DNA of 63,068 nt from Candidatus Peregrinibacteria bacterium RIFOXYA2_FULL_41_18 (GTDB taxonomy: Bacteria; Patescibacteriota; Gracilibacteria; UBA1369; UBA12470), in contig MFXH01000013.1 of NCBI GenBank assembly GCA_001788795.1, forward strand, positions 1 to 63,068, in the 5' to 3' direction. Below are positions 27,726 to 35,566 of this stretch, piece after piece. Position numbers and translations under genes: made by a program. The notes under the pieces are model-generated. The model was given only the letters and a program-made list of their open reading frames with translations, searched no databases and was not told the DNA's origin. Each line of letters opens with the position of its first letter. The first letter of the stretch is position 1.

Positions 27726-28706
27726 ATGAACAATCATCAAGAAAACACCCCTGAAAATATTGATGGAGAGCCACTAGGCTATCCGTCGGTTGGAGGGCTC
27801 ATGACTGGTAATGTACAATTTAATATGGATAAGGATGGTCATGCTGTATTAAACCAAGAAGTTGTCGGAACATACAAACTGGATGATTTCAACGTTGGAA
27901 ACGAATTGAATATTGATCCTATTAGAATCGATAATAAGGGTGACGTAGTTCGTCAATCAGGACAACCTGTACAAACTACTGAGACGCATCCTGCGGCTCC
28001 GAGCTTACATGACCTAGTTGAAAGCGGCGAATTGAATCCTGAAGGTAAGGATATGATAAGCGGAGTTTTCGGCAAAACCATAATGCAGCTTCAGATGTTC
28101 CTTGCTGATGAAAACAGTAGTGGAATGGATGATGCTATTTCCAATGCTTGCCATGATCTTGTATCTCAATTTGGCACGCAAGAAGCTAAAAGACAAATAA
28201 CTGAAATGGTATCTCGACTTACAGCCGTTACTGCTAAGGCAAGCGCTTTGATCGCTGTAATGCCTGCAAAATTAGCAATGGCCGGATTGGCCGATCATCA
28301 ACACTTCCAAAAAGGTGGCGGTGGTGGTGGTGACGATATAAATATTCCAAGTTATGGCGTACAAGTCCAAGAGGTTGCCGCCAAAAACGCCGATTATATG
28401 AATTTCGGCATAACAATTCCTATCATTCTTACATCCGTTAATCACATAATCAATGCAATTGACTGGAAGAAGTCAGTAGTTGATGATGTTATAAGAGAGA
28501 GCCTCAGAGCAGCTATCTCAATAGCTATATTCTTGATGTTTTACGATCATCCTGTATGGATGAGGGGTGGTGCCGCCGCTGCAAATGAATTACTCGGACT
28601 TTTCGCAATGTATGGATACAAATTCGGTGGGCCTACTAGAAATCCTATGGTTAGATATTCTGCCACTATGGTAACTCAGTTCCTTGCCACCTGGGGCTTG
28701 CTTTAG
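27726..28706 (+). CDS. hypothetical membrane protein with Gly-rich linker
   Basis: The 326-aa product has a polar N-terminal 200 residues, a short poly-Gly/Asp linker (KGGGGGGDD, about 198), and a C-terminal membrane region with about four hydrophobic segments (NFGITIPIILTSVNHII, AAISIAIFLMFY, AAAANELLGLFAMYG, SATMVTQFLATWG). Like its 1448-aa neighbour it uses a glycine linker to join a soluble part to another module. The 5-bp spacing implies cotranscription. I cannot assign a family. Confidence 0.72.
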   Translation: MNNHQENTPENIDGEPLGYPSVGGLMTGNVQFNMDKDGHAVLNQEVVGTYKLDDFNVGNELNIDPIRIDNKGDVVRQSGQPVQTTETHPAAPSLHDLVESGELNPEGKDMISGVFGKTIMQLQMFLADENSSGMDDAISNACHDLVSQFGTQEAKRQITEMVSRLTAVTAKASALIAVMPAKLAMAGLADHQHFQKGGGGGGDDINIPSYGVQVQEVAAKNADYMNFGITIPIILTSVNHIINAIDWKKSVVDDVIRESLRAAISIAIFLMFYDHPVWMRGGAAAANELLGLFAMYGYKFGGPTRNPMVRYSATMVTQFLATWGLL

Positions 28707-28798
28707 AGATCTGACTTTAATCACTATGCCTGCCGCGCTTGACTTAGCGCCCTTTTTGACGTATTATTCCGCCCTTTTACTTTTAACCCGATCTAAAG

Positions 28799-29611
28799 GT
28801 GTTAAAAAGGGCAATATACTGCTTCATTTCAATTTTGATACAAATAGCTGTTGTCGGCATACCTGTCGTTAAGGCGACTGATACCGGCATAATTCAGCCT
28901 AACAGATGGGAAACCCTCAAGCCTTCAGGCAAATACGGAATGGAATCTGGCGTGCATTACGCAAGTTCCGTAAACATTGAAGGGTCTGCTGAAATCGAAG
29001 ATGTTTCCGCTTGTATGGAAGTTGTAAGCGATGTTCTAGATGCGCTGCCTAGAAATCACTCCGAATCTGTTGAGAATTTGAGTTTGATTTTTGATACTGA
29101 TGCAAAAAGAGGTCAAGGTGGCGGAAACACCGTCAAAATAAGATGCGCCGGAATTTCGGAAGATGAGCTGGCTGCGGTTCTTATACATGAAATCGGACAC
29201 ACTGTTGATACCGGACTGATAGATTCTTATGAAGGAGATGTGTCGGCTTTTACGGATGGCTTGCGCGCGGTCTACAGTGGCGATCTCAGTGTTGATTTTT
29301 ATGAAATTTCTTGGACCGGTAATGGGTCGTTTCGTGAGGAAACTAACGGCTATTCGTTTGTAAGTGAATATGCGATGACAGATCCTTTTGAAGATTTTGC
29401 TGAAAGCTACCTGTATTATGTTTTGCACGGCGAGTCGTTCAGGAGATTGGCACTTTTGAATGAGCAGTTGGATGCTAAATATGCTTTTCTGCGCGATTAT
29501 GTGTTTGAAGGTGTTGAGTATAGCGGAATTGACGGGTATGAGGCTCCCCTATTCGACAGGCCATATGATGCGACCAGATTGCCGTATGAGCTGGCGGAGT
29601 TGGTTTGGTAG
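28799..29611 (+). CDS. secreted zinc metallopeptidase-like protein (HEIGH)
   Basis: The 270-aa product starts at a GTG and begins with a signal peptide (ISILIQIAVVGIPVVKA, cleavage near residue 27). It contains an HExxH zinc motif in VLIHEIGHTVD (about 138) and, some 65 residues later, DPFEDFAESYLYY, whose Glu is a good third ligand as in gluzincin-type peptidases with an E-D-F-A-E motif. It probably acts outside the membrane. It is the last gene of the unknown cluster; whether it processes its large neighbours is speculation. An ATG start further downstream would lose the signal peptide. Confidence 0.7.
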   Translation: MLKRAIYCFISILIQIAVVGIPVVKATDTGIIQPNRWETLKPSGKYGMESGVHYASSVNIEGSAEIEDVSACMEVVSDVLDALPRNHSESVENLSLIFDTDAKRGQGGGNTVKIRCAGISEDELAAVLIHEIGHTVDTGLIDSYEGDVSAFTDGLRAVYSGDLSVDFYEISWTGNGSFREETNGYSFVSEYAMTDPFEDFAESYLYYVLHGESFRRLALLNEQLDAKYAFLRDYVFEGVEYSGIDGYEAPLFDRPYDATRLPYELAELVW

Positions 29612-29620
29612 CGCGCTTAT

Positions 29621-30439
29621 TTATGGCGAACGGTATTTCTGCACGAGCCGATCGACTTGATATTTCGGATTCGTCTTGTCGGGGTATGCAAGGAGTCGCC
29701 ATTCGTGCGGTTGGCGCTCTTCGTTTGCGATAAGGCTGTGGTGGGCAAGATGATGATGTGATTTGCAGAGCGCGTGTATATGGTTCGGGTTGTGTGTCGG
29801 GTTGAGTGCTTGTCGGTTGGCGTGATGAAGTTCTTCGGCCGGCTTGTGGCAATTAGGGTAGGAGCAGATTCCGTTCGTTCTTGCTCGTACGGTATTTTTG
29901 ATGCGGGTCGGGACTTGTTTGGTTTGAGCAGGTTCCGGTTTGGGCTGCCCATCCATAAGCTCTTTCATGAATGTGTTCCAATCGCGGTTACCTTTCATCT
30001 TCCTTAGCTGGTCGGCGACTGCGGGATCGAGAGACATTTCTATCTGTTCGGTTTTCTCCCCGCGGAGAAAATCAGACTTATATTCTTTCGCGTAAATTTC
30101 AAGATCATGCTGGCTCATTTCTGTCGCCTTCTCCGCCCAGAAACTTGCCGTTTCTTTTGTTGCGATTGCAACTATCGGCTTCACGCAATTGATTCCTTTC
30201 TCCTCCACTACTTTCTTCAATTCAGGTTTGTCCTCAACGGCTCTTACAACCCACAATGCCGTATCAACTTGCGACTTACTCATTCCCGCCAATTTAGCAG
30301 CGTATTCGTAAATACTTCCGAAACCTTTTTTGCGCCAAATCTCTTGGCGAGCAATCTCCGGCAGCAAGAGTGCGCACTGTCTCAGCCAACGCTTCGCATT
30401 CGCGCCGTACTTAACGAATTCCTCATGCAGTTTTGTCAC
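29621..30439 (-). CDS. HNH endonuclease family protein, copy 2 (full length)
   Basis: The 272-aa product starts at a GTG. The N-terminal half is helical (FGSIYEYAAKLAGMSKSQVDTALWVVRAVE), resembling DUF222-like regions that precede HNH domains. The C-terminus has CSYPNC, EELHH and HALC followed by SHHHLAHH, the treble-clef HNH fold with zinc ligands. It is about 91% identical to the truncated gene at 1-605 but in the opposite orientation. A perfect palindrome lies 18 bp upstream of the start. The 3' ends of the two copies stop being similar right after the stop codon, so the gene rather than a larger element was duplicated. Confidence 0.78.
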   Translation of the reverse strand: MTKLHEEFVKYGANAKRWLRQCALLLPEIARQEIWRKKGFGSIYEYAAKLAGMSKSQVDTALWVVRAVEDKPELKKVVEEKGINCVKPIVAIATKETASFWAEKATEMSQHDLEIYAKEYKSDFLRGEKTEQIEMSLDPAVADQLRKMKGNRDWNTFMKELMDGQPKPEPAQTKQVPTRIKNTVRARTNGICSYPNCHKPAEELHHANRQALNPTHNPNHIHALCKSHHHLAHHSLIANEERQPHEWRLLAYPDKTNPKYQVDRLVQKYRSP

Positions 30440-30456
30440 AAAATAGAATTATCAAA

Positions 30457-30480
30457 TGGTACGACCAATATATCGTACCA
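30457..30480. promoter_or_regulatory. palindrome upstream of HNH copy 2
   Basis: TGGTACGA (30457-30464), an 8-bp spacer and TCGTACCA (30473-30480): perfect 8-bp arms, 18 bp before the GTG start of the minus-strand HNH gene. It has the size and place of a repressor operator. Confidence 0.5.
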
Positions 30481-30662
30481 ACAGGAGAAATCAACCATTC
30501 CAGCTAGACTTTTTGGCAAGTGATTGCACGCTTACCTTTTCCGAATTGCGCCACCGCAAAAATCACGTCTGGTAATTGCTACATGCAGGCACTCCCCTGT
30601 TTCAGCTTGGCATCAAATCCCTTTTGCTCTAAAATTCCTGCCGTGCTGTCGGAATATATCGT

Positions 30663-30740
30663 GGTGAGTGTAGCTCAGTTGGTTAGAGCGCGAGGTTGTG
30701 GTCCTTGAGGTCATGGGTTCGACCCCCATCACTCACCCCA
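30663..30740 (+). tRNA. tRNA-His (GTG)
   Basis: A complete cloverleaf with acceptor GTGAGTG/CACTCAC, D arm GCTC...GAGC, anticodon loop TTGTGGT (anticodon GTG, His), and T arm ATGGG-TTCGACC-CCCAT. An extra G at -1 (30663) faces C73, the histidine identity element. The 3' CCA is encoded. Confidence 0.95.
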
Positions 30741-30795
30741 TATTCAAACGGTATCCTGTAAGTATTGTGAAATACTTGATTTTCCCGTGATTCAA

Positions 30796-30825
30796 TTGAC
30801 ACCCCCTAGGGGTGTATGCTATATT
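30796..30825 (+). promoter_or_regulatory. csoR-type promoter with G-tract operator
   Basis: TTGACA (30796-30801) and an extended -10 TGCTATATT (TATATT 30820-30825), 18 bp apart. The inverted repeat ACACCCC-CTA-GGGGTGT (30799-30815) fills the spacer. This is the C/G-tract operator form bound by the CsoR/RcnR/CstR family, so the repressor gene downstream is almost certainly autoregulated. Confidence 0.8.
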
Positions 30826-30850
30826 TGATTTGTACTATTAATTTCAATAC

Positions 30851-31090
30851 ATGAAAACACAAGCCCAGCTCATACAAAACATTATCGGACAGCTTCAAGG
30901 CGTAATAAAAATGATTGATGAAGATAAAAACTGCTTTGAGACTCTTACTCAAATGAAGGCTTCAAAATCAGCTCTTGTATCTCTTATAAACAAGTTTTTG
31001 CAAGAAAATTTCGTTAAATGCATTTCGTCATGCAAAGACCAAGATCAGGTTTGTAAAAAATTTTTCACGGAAATACTTAAAAATAATTAA
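30851..31090 (+). CDS. CsoR/CstR-family transcriptional repressor (DUF156)
   Basis: The 79-aa all-helical repressor matches the family layout (GQLQGVIKMIDEDKNC...). The ligand positions line up with CsoR spacing (C-x24-H-x3-C): Cys28, Asn53 and Cys57. The copper-binding His is thus replaced by Asn, so a copper sensor is unlikely, and a thiol/persulfide sensor of CstR type is more likely; Cys61 and Cys68 are additional cysteines. It shares its promoter with trxA 11 bp downstream, which fits a redox or sulfane-sulfur response. The actual inducer is inferred, not shown. Confidence 0.82.
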   Translation: MKTQAQLIQNIIGQLQGVIKMIDEDKNCFETLTQMKASKSALVSLINKFLQENFVKCISSCKDQDQVCKKFFTEILKNN

Positions 31091-31101
31091 CCCAATACAC
31101 C

Positions 31102-31425
31102 ATGGCGCAACAATTCACAGATCAAAATTTTCAACAAGCTGTTCTAGAGGCCTCCAAAACAAAACCTGTCTTAGTTGATTTTTATGCAAGCTGGTGCGGT
31201 CCATGCATGATTCAAGGACCTATTATAGAACAACTTTCAGACGAAATTGGAGAAATTGCTATTGTCGGCAAATTAAATACCGAAGAATCACAAAAAACCG
31301 CTTATGAATATATGGTTATGAGCATTCCTACCTTGCTCATTTTCCGCAACGGCGAAATCGTAGAAAAATTCGTAGGTGTTCAGTCCAAAGAATCATTAGC
31401 CTCTTTTTTGAAAAAGCATGTCTAA
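31102..31425 (+). CDS. trxA: thioredoxin
   Basis: The 107-aa thioredoxin fold has the redox motif WCGPC in DFYASWCGPCMIQGP and the cis-Pro loop SIPTLLIF. It reduces protein disulfides in the cytoplasm. It is cotranscribed with the CsoR/CstR-like repressor (11-bp gap), so its expression is probably induced by whatever relieves that repressor. There is no signal peptide. Confidence 0.93.
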   Translation: MAQQFTDQNFQQAVLEASKTKPVLVDFYASWCGPCMIQGPIIEQLSDEIGEIAIVGKLNTEESQKTAYEYMVMSIPTLLIFRNGEIVEKFVGVQSKESLASFLKKHV

Positions 31426-31428
31426 GCT

Positions 31429-32175
31429 CTAGAAACCTGCCGGTAAAACCTCTTTCTTGACATGCTTTGCAGCCTTGTCGATTTTCACCATAACGCTTCT
31501 TAGAACAGCTGCAGAAAATTCCCACATATCATCATAGTCATATTCGAGACCGTGAGTTGTGAAATAATCGCGCAAGCTGAATGTCGCCAACTGAACGGCA
31601 GGAGCTTTTATTTTTCTCTCTTCATCTAGAACCGTTCCGATAGTCTTATGAGGTGACGAAAGCCCAGCCGCCAATATCATCTCGCCCCATTCGTTCAACT
31701 CTTCCCTTATCTTGGGTGAAAGCACTTCCGTATCCTCGAGGTCTTCCATTTCTTGTTCTTTTTTCTTGAAAATCTTGCGCTCTTCTTTCGTAAGATCGCC
31801 CTTCTTCCCTTCCAGCATCTTCTGTTCCGGATCATCGTAATCCGACTTCAACATCAAGTCTTCGCCAGCTTCCTTCTTAAGATCTTCTTTGCCTAAAATC
31901 AAAATTGCCAATATGAAGCCTGCCGGTATATTTTCATTCAAAAGCTGAACTATAAGAGCCAATACTCCTGATGTTGCGCCGCCCGCGCTCTTGATAAGCT
32001 TGACCAATAATGCCGCCAACTTATCCTCTTTTTTCTTCTGCTTACCCTCTTCTCGTTGAATCGCCTTTATTGCTGCAGAAGCCTTCTTCATCTGTTCGCG
32101 AAGCTTCTCAACCGCTTCAGCGCTGGCCGCACCACCTTCGCTACTCTCCGCACCTAACGACTCAAAATCAGACAT
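31429..32175 (-). CDS. hypothetical helical protein with hydrophobic segment
   Basis: A 248-aa protein of unknown function. It has an acidic low-complexity start, a Lys-rich coiled coil (about 22-60), a hydrophobic stretch (about 60-95, GGATSGVLALIVQLLNENIPAGFILAILILG) that could be one or two membrane helices, then a charged helical C-terminal half. It converges on trxA with 3 bp between stops. I cannot place it in a family. Confidence 0.7.
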   Translation of the reverse strand: MSDFESLGAESSEGGAASAEAVEKLREQMKKASAAIKAIQREEGKQKKKEDKLAALLVKLIKSAGGATSGVLALIVQLLNENIPAGFILAILILGKEDLKKEAGEDLMLKSDYDDPEQKMLEGKKGDLTKEERKIFKKKEQEMEDLEDTEVLSPKIREELNEWGEMILAAGLSSPHKTIGTVLDEERKIKAPAVQLATFSLRDYFTTHGLEYDYDDMWEFSAAVLRSVMVKIDKAAKHVKKEVLPAGF

Positions 32176-32245
32176 GTGAATACGAATTACTAATTACTAA
32201 TACCGAATTACGGGGAAAATTATAGAGCATGGGAGATTTTTAATC

Positions 32246-32270
32246 AAAAAAAACCCCCCGAATCGGAGGG
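32246..32270 (-). terminator. rpmA terminator
   Basis: On the minus strand CCCTCCGA/TCGGGGGG forms a hairpin (32270-32254) followed by eight T (32253-32246), 36 bp beyond the rpmA stop. Confidence 0.75.
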
Positions 32271-32305
32271 CTTGAGATTTTTAGTAATGTCTCGACATGA
32301 GCGAA

Positions 32306-32578
32306 TTAAATCACGCTTACGATCGTATCCTTGAAGATTCTTCTATCGTATTTCAGCTGTTTCTTCTCCTTAAATTCAACCTTGCCATCTTTAAGAGCGA
32401 AAAGCGTAAAATCTACGCCAACGCCGACATTCTTACCCGGATGAACAACAGTTCCTTTCTGACGAACTATGATTGAACCGGCTGTTACAGTTTCACCACC
32501 GAATGCCTTGATACCCAACCGTTTCGCGTTTGAGTCGCGCCCGTTTTTACTGGAGCCACCAGCCTTCTTATGTGACAT
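32306..32578 (-). CDS. rpmA: 50S ribosomal protein L27
   Basis: Large-subunit protein whose N-terminus reaches the peptidyl-transferase centre. The 90-aa sequence begins [20 protein letters not shown] and contains the [15 protein letters not shown] block that defines L27. The N-terminus starts directly with MSHKKAGG, so there is no cleavable leader of the Firmicutes type. The usual upstream partner rplU (L21) is missing here. Confidence 0.97.
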   Translation of the reverse strand: MSHKKAGGSSKNGRDSNAKRLGIKAFGGETVTAGSIIVRQKGTVVHPGKNVGVGVDFTLFALKDGKVEFKEKKQLKYDRRIFKDTIVSVI

Positions 32579-32722
32579 CTGAAAAGTTAGTTAAAAATTT
32601 ACCCGAAGAGGAGATTAAACCGGCGGGGATTCTATACGAGATTCTCGGATTTGGCAAGAGGAAATCTCATAATCCTTATCCCTAGAATAAATTGGCCGTT
32701 CCGGCTCGGCGCTGCGGAATCG

Positions 32723-33922
32723 TTATCCAGCTCTATATTTCGCAATCGCATCCCTATATTTCTTCAAATCCGGCCATTTCATCTTCGCGACAATGTGCAG
32801 ACAATCATTAGACTCTATAACTCCAAACGCTTCCTTATCCTGAACCTTCTCGCGCAAACGCTGTGTGGCTAAGAATTTCACACTTTCCAACAACTTCGGA
32901 TCTTCATCCGAATCAATAACTATTTCGACTCCCGTATTTGTATCTACCACTTTTACCTTCCAGAATCCGAAATCCGCCGCATCGCCCTCCATATGAGAAG
33001 AAGCCGAAGTTATCTCGCCTTTCTTATCCCTTTTAACCGCAGTAGCATTGCCATTTCTCCTTCTTGTTTCGCCTGTCGCAGGATCTTCTTCTGTTTCATC
33101 AATTAATTCTTGCTGATACTCTTCCGTTCTCCCAAGAGCTGTAACTCTCAATTTGATCTTTATATTCGCAGGAAGTCCATATTTCGAATGCAATTCGTCA
33201 TTAACATATTTACCAATATCTTCCATTAAAGCTAATGTAGGCTTGAAAACATATTTTGCTTTCTCCGCTTCCTGATCTGTTCCATGCGAGTAAATATCGT
33301 CCAAATAACAATACACACCTTCATTCGGAGCTTTCTCCATCAATCCGGCGTCGGTAAAAACCGTGGTTAGTTCATCCCGATTCGCATCTGTAAACGGCTC
33401 AAATATAATACTTCCGACAAAATGATATTTATCCTGATGCTTTTGCCCACCTTCTTTGATTAACTCTTTTTTGTATGCCGGAAGTGCGCTTGCATCGGGA
33501 TAAGATGGCAATCTGTCTCTTCTAAATCTTAATCTGAAGATCTCTTGCTGGAACCTGTTTTCATCCATCATCTCAACTGGCACTTCAACCGTGCCTGGCA
33601 CGGATTCTCTTGGCAAAAGATTCTCTCTAAACCATCTCACATATCTGGGATCTCTCTGATCAAGCAATCCTGCCACAAGTAAGTCCTTCTCATCTCCGTT
33701 TTCAACAGGCATCTGGACACATTCTGCATATTTTTTACTACCCACATCACAGGCAACAATTTGAGCCTCTCTTGCTGTTATTCGAGCTTCAAGAGCTTCT
33801 CTTATAGCATCCGGAGACAACTCTTCCGTTATAGGAGTGAATTTATGAGCAGCATCAGGTATTTCAGGCTGGCCACAAGCGGCAAGACCGATCATCGCGG
33901 CCTGTATAAGCCTATTCCTCAT
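32723..33922 (-). CDS. lipoprotein with M15/LAS-type peptidase domain
   Basis: Probable cell-wall hydrolase on the outer face of the membrane. The start MRNRLIQAAMIGLAACGQ at 33922 gives a lipoprotein signal peptide with lipobox LAAC; an in-frame ATG at 33955 adds 11 polar residues and is less likely. The C-terminal domain has the exact LAS motif SxHxxGxAxD in SSHMEGDAADFG and a later NDCLHIV supplying the last His. These match the zinc site of M15 D,D/L,D-carboxypeptidases. The middle region (about 60-270) is unassigned. It is divergent from the M23 peptidase gene, so the two wall-acting enzymes share a control region. Confidence 0.7.
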   Translation of the reverse strand: MRNRLIQAAMIGLAACGQPEIPDAAHKFTPITEELSPDAIREALEARITAREAQIVACDVGSKKYAECVQMPVENGDEKDLLVAGLLDQRDPRYVRWFRENLLPRESVPGTVEVPVEMMDENRFQQEIFRLRFRRDRLPSYPDASALPAYKKELIKEGGQKHQDKYHFVGSIIFEPFTDANRDELTTVFTDAGLMEKAPNEGVYCYLDDIYSHGTDQEAEKAKYVFKPTLALMEDIGKYVNDELHSKYGLPANIKIKLRVTALGRTEEYQQELIDETEEDPATGETRRRNGNATAVKRDKKGEITSASSHMEGDAADFGFWKVKVVDTNTGVEIVIDSDEDPKLLESVKFLATQRLREKVQDKEAFGVIESNDCLHIVAKMKWPDLKKYRDAIAKYRAG

Positions 33923-34023
33923 GCCGCCCCCATCTGTCGGTTTATTTGTTCCCATAGGTTGTTATTATGTACCATATCGAGGCGTTCGTCAAGTCCTTAT
34001 CTGTTATTCATGGCGTATGCTCA

Positions 34024-34052
34024 TTGAGAACGAGGTGTTTTTCAGGTATAAT
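34024..34052 (+). promoter_or_regulatory. promoter of the M23 peptidase gene
   Basis: TTGAGA (34024-34029), a 17-bp spacer and TATAAT (34047-34052), preceded by CAGG. It lies inside the longer possible reading frame that starts at 33967, which argues for the GTG start at 34075. Confidence 0.7.
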
Positions 34053-34074
34053 TTATAGATATAAATTTACCTTA

Positions 34075-35562
34075 GTGAACAGAAAAATACAAAAATCGCT
34101 GTTGTCTGCCATTCTCGTGTTTTCGCTATTTATTACTCCTGTTGCCATAGCTGAAGATACTACTGAAACAGGCACCGGCAGTACTACAGAGGTTGATGAT
34201 GCCACAATCCGTTCGGCTTACCTCATAATTAAACTTCAGAGCCAGCTTTCTCAGAAGACCGTTGAATACAATCAAATACAAGATCAAATAGAAGGTACTC
34301 AAGACGAACTTACTTCCGTACGAGAGGATATAGATTCGCTTCAGGATCAAGTGGATAATCTCGATGAGCTTATAGATGAATCCGAGGCGAAAATCGAGAG
34401 CGTCACTTCTCAGATAGGAGAAGCCGAAACCGACATTGCGAATATAATGGAGGAAATAGACATGAGAGAGATTCAGATTGCCGATCAGGAGGAGTCTCTT
34501 TCCGAACTTATGACGATTTTATATGTAAAAAAGAATACTTATTACGGCGAATCTGATTCTCTGAGTACTGTAAAGCTGCTTATAGCTGAAGGAAGCGTCT
34601 CAGATGTTACACAGAATGTTATTTATCTGGATATTTTCGAACAGACTTCCGAAGATCTTTTTATTGCTCTCAGTGATAATAAAGAAGATTTGGCTCAAAG
34701 ACAGACCGATTTGGAAGAAAAAAAGACTGTTCTGGCCTCTCTACAAGATGAACTTTTTATTGAAAACGAGAATCTTAATATCGAACTTGAAGCAAAAGAA
34801 ACCTTGCTCGAAGAAACACAAGGTAAAGAAGATATATATCAAGAACTTCTTATCTTATCAAAGCAGCAGCAGGAAGAAGTTGAAGCGGAAATGGAGGCGC
34901 TTAAGGCGAATATCGATCTTCTTCAAGGGAAAATAGATTCGACCGGCCAGACTCTTACAGAAGAACAATTGGCGGAAATCATGCAGATAAAAGCGGAAGC
35001 GCTCGCAGAAAATGGCGTTTATGGCTCTTCCGAGTTTTTGCAGCTAGACTGGCCCGTATCACCTGAAGAAAAAGGATTATCGGCTTACTTCGATGACTCT
35101 TCCTATGTTTCGGCATTCGGAGTGGCTCATCACGCAATAGACATCCCTGTTATTCAAGGTACGTCAATCGAGGCGCCTGCCGATGGGGTTGTTTACAAAG
35201 TTCAATACGATGAAGATAGTATAGGATACGCATATGTAATGATTGCTCACAGAAAAGGCGTAGTTACAGTTTACGGACATGTTTCCGCCGTTGCTGTAGC
35301 CGAAGGTGATTACGTTTATAGAGGGCAAATTATCGGACTGACCGGTGGCGTTCCCGGATCTATCGGAGCCGGATTCAGGACTACCGGAGCACATCTGCAC
35401 TTTGAGGTTTGGCAGGATGGAATACTTGTCGATCCTTTGGATTATCTGGATTTATCAGAGATACCGATCGATACACTCCGAGATGATTACTTGGAGAGAC
35501 TGCAAAATGCGATAGAGGCTGAAATCGAACAGATAGAAAATACACTGGAAGAACTCTATTAA
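34075..35562 (+). CDS. M23 murein peptidase with coiled-coil region (EnvC-like)
   Basis: Secreted cell-wall endopeptidase or amidase activator. From the GTG at 34075 the protein is 495 aa: signal peptide SLLSAILVFSLFITPVAIAE, a long coiled coil (about 35-310), and a C-terminal LytM/M23 domain with HHAIDIP, the GHVS motif and GAHLHFEVW, so the zinc ligands look intact. The coiled-coil-plus-M23 layout is that of EnvC, CwlO-like and related division or elongation hydrolases. The GTG start is chosen because a sigma-70 promoter ends 23 bp before it and because it gives a proper signal peptide. It runs with 4-bp spacing into the Na/Pi cotransporter gene. Confidence 0.85.
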   Translation: MNRKIQKSLLSAILVFSLFITPVAIAEDTTETGTGSTTEVDDATIRSAYLIIKLQSQLSQKTVEYNQIQDQIEGTQDELTSVREDIDSLQDQVDNLDELIDESEAKIESVTSQIGEAETDIANIMEEIDMREIQIADQEESLSELMTILYVKKNTYYGESDSLSTVKLLIAEGSVSDVTQNVIYLDIFEQTSEDLFIALSDNKEDLAQRQTDLEEKKTVLASLQDELFIENENLNIELEAKETLLEETQGKEDIYQELLILSKQQQEEVEAEMEALKANIDLLQGKIDSTGQTLTEEQLAEIMQIKAEALAENGVYGSSEFLQLDWPVSPEEKGLSAYFDDSSYVSAFGVAHHAIDIPVIQGTSIEAPADGVVYKVQYDEDSIGYAYVMIAHRKGVVTVYGHVSAVAVAEGDYVYRGQIIGLTGGVPGSIGAGFRTTGAHLHFEVWQDGILVDPLDYLDLSEIPIDTLRDDYLERLQNAIEAEIEQIENTLEELY

Positions 35563-35566
35563 TCTT

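Noticed and set aside
30440..30662. A gene or attachment site between HNH copy 2 and tRNA-His
   Set aside because: No supported frame exists and no second copy of the tRNA-His 3' end was found in the window.
33967..34074. N-terminal extension of the M23 peptidase from an ATG at 33967
   Set aside because: A TTGAGA-N17-TATAAT promoter lies inside it, and the GTG at 34075 directly precedes a proper signal peptide.
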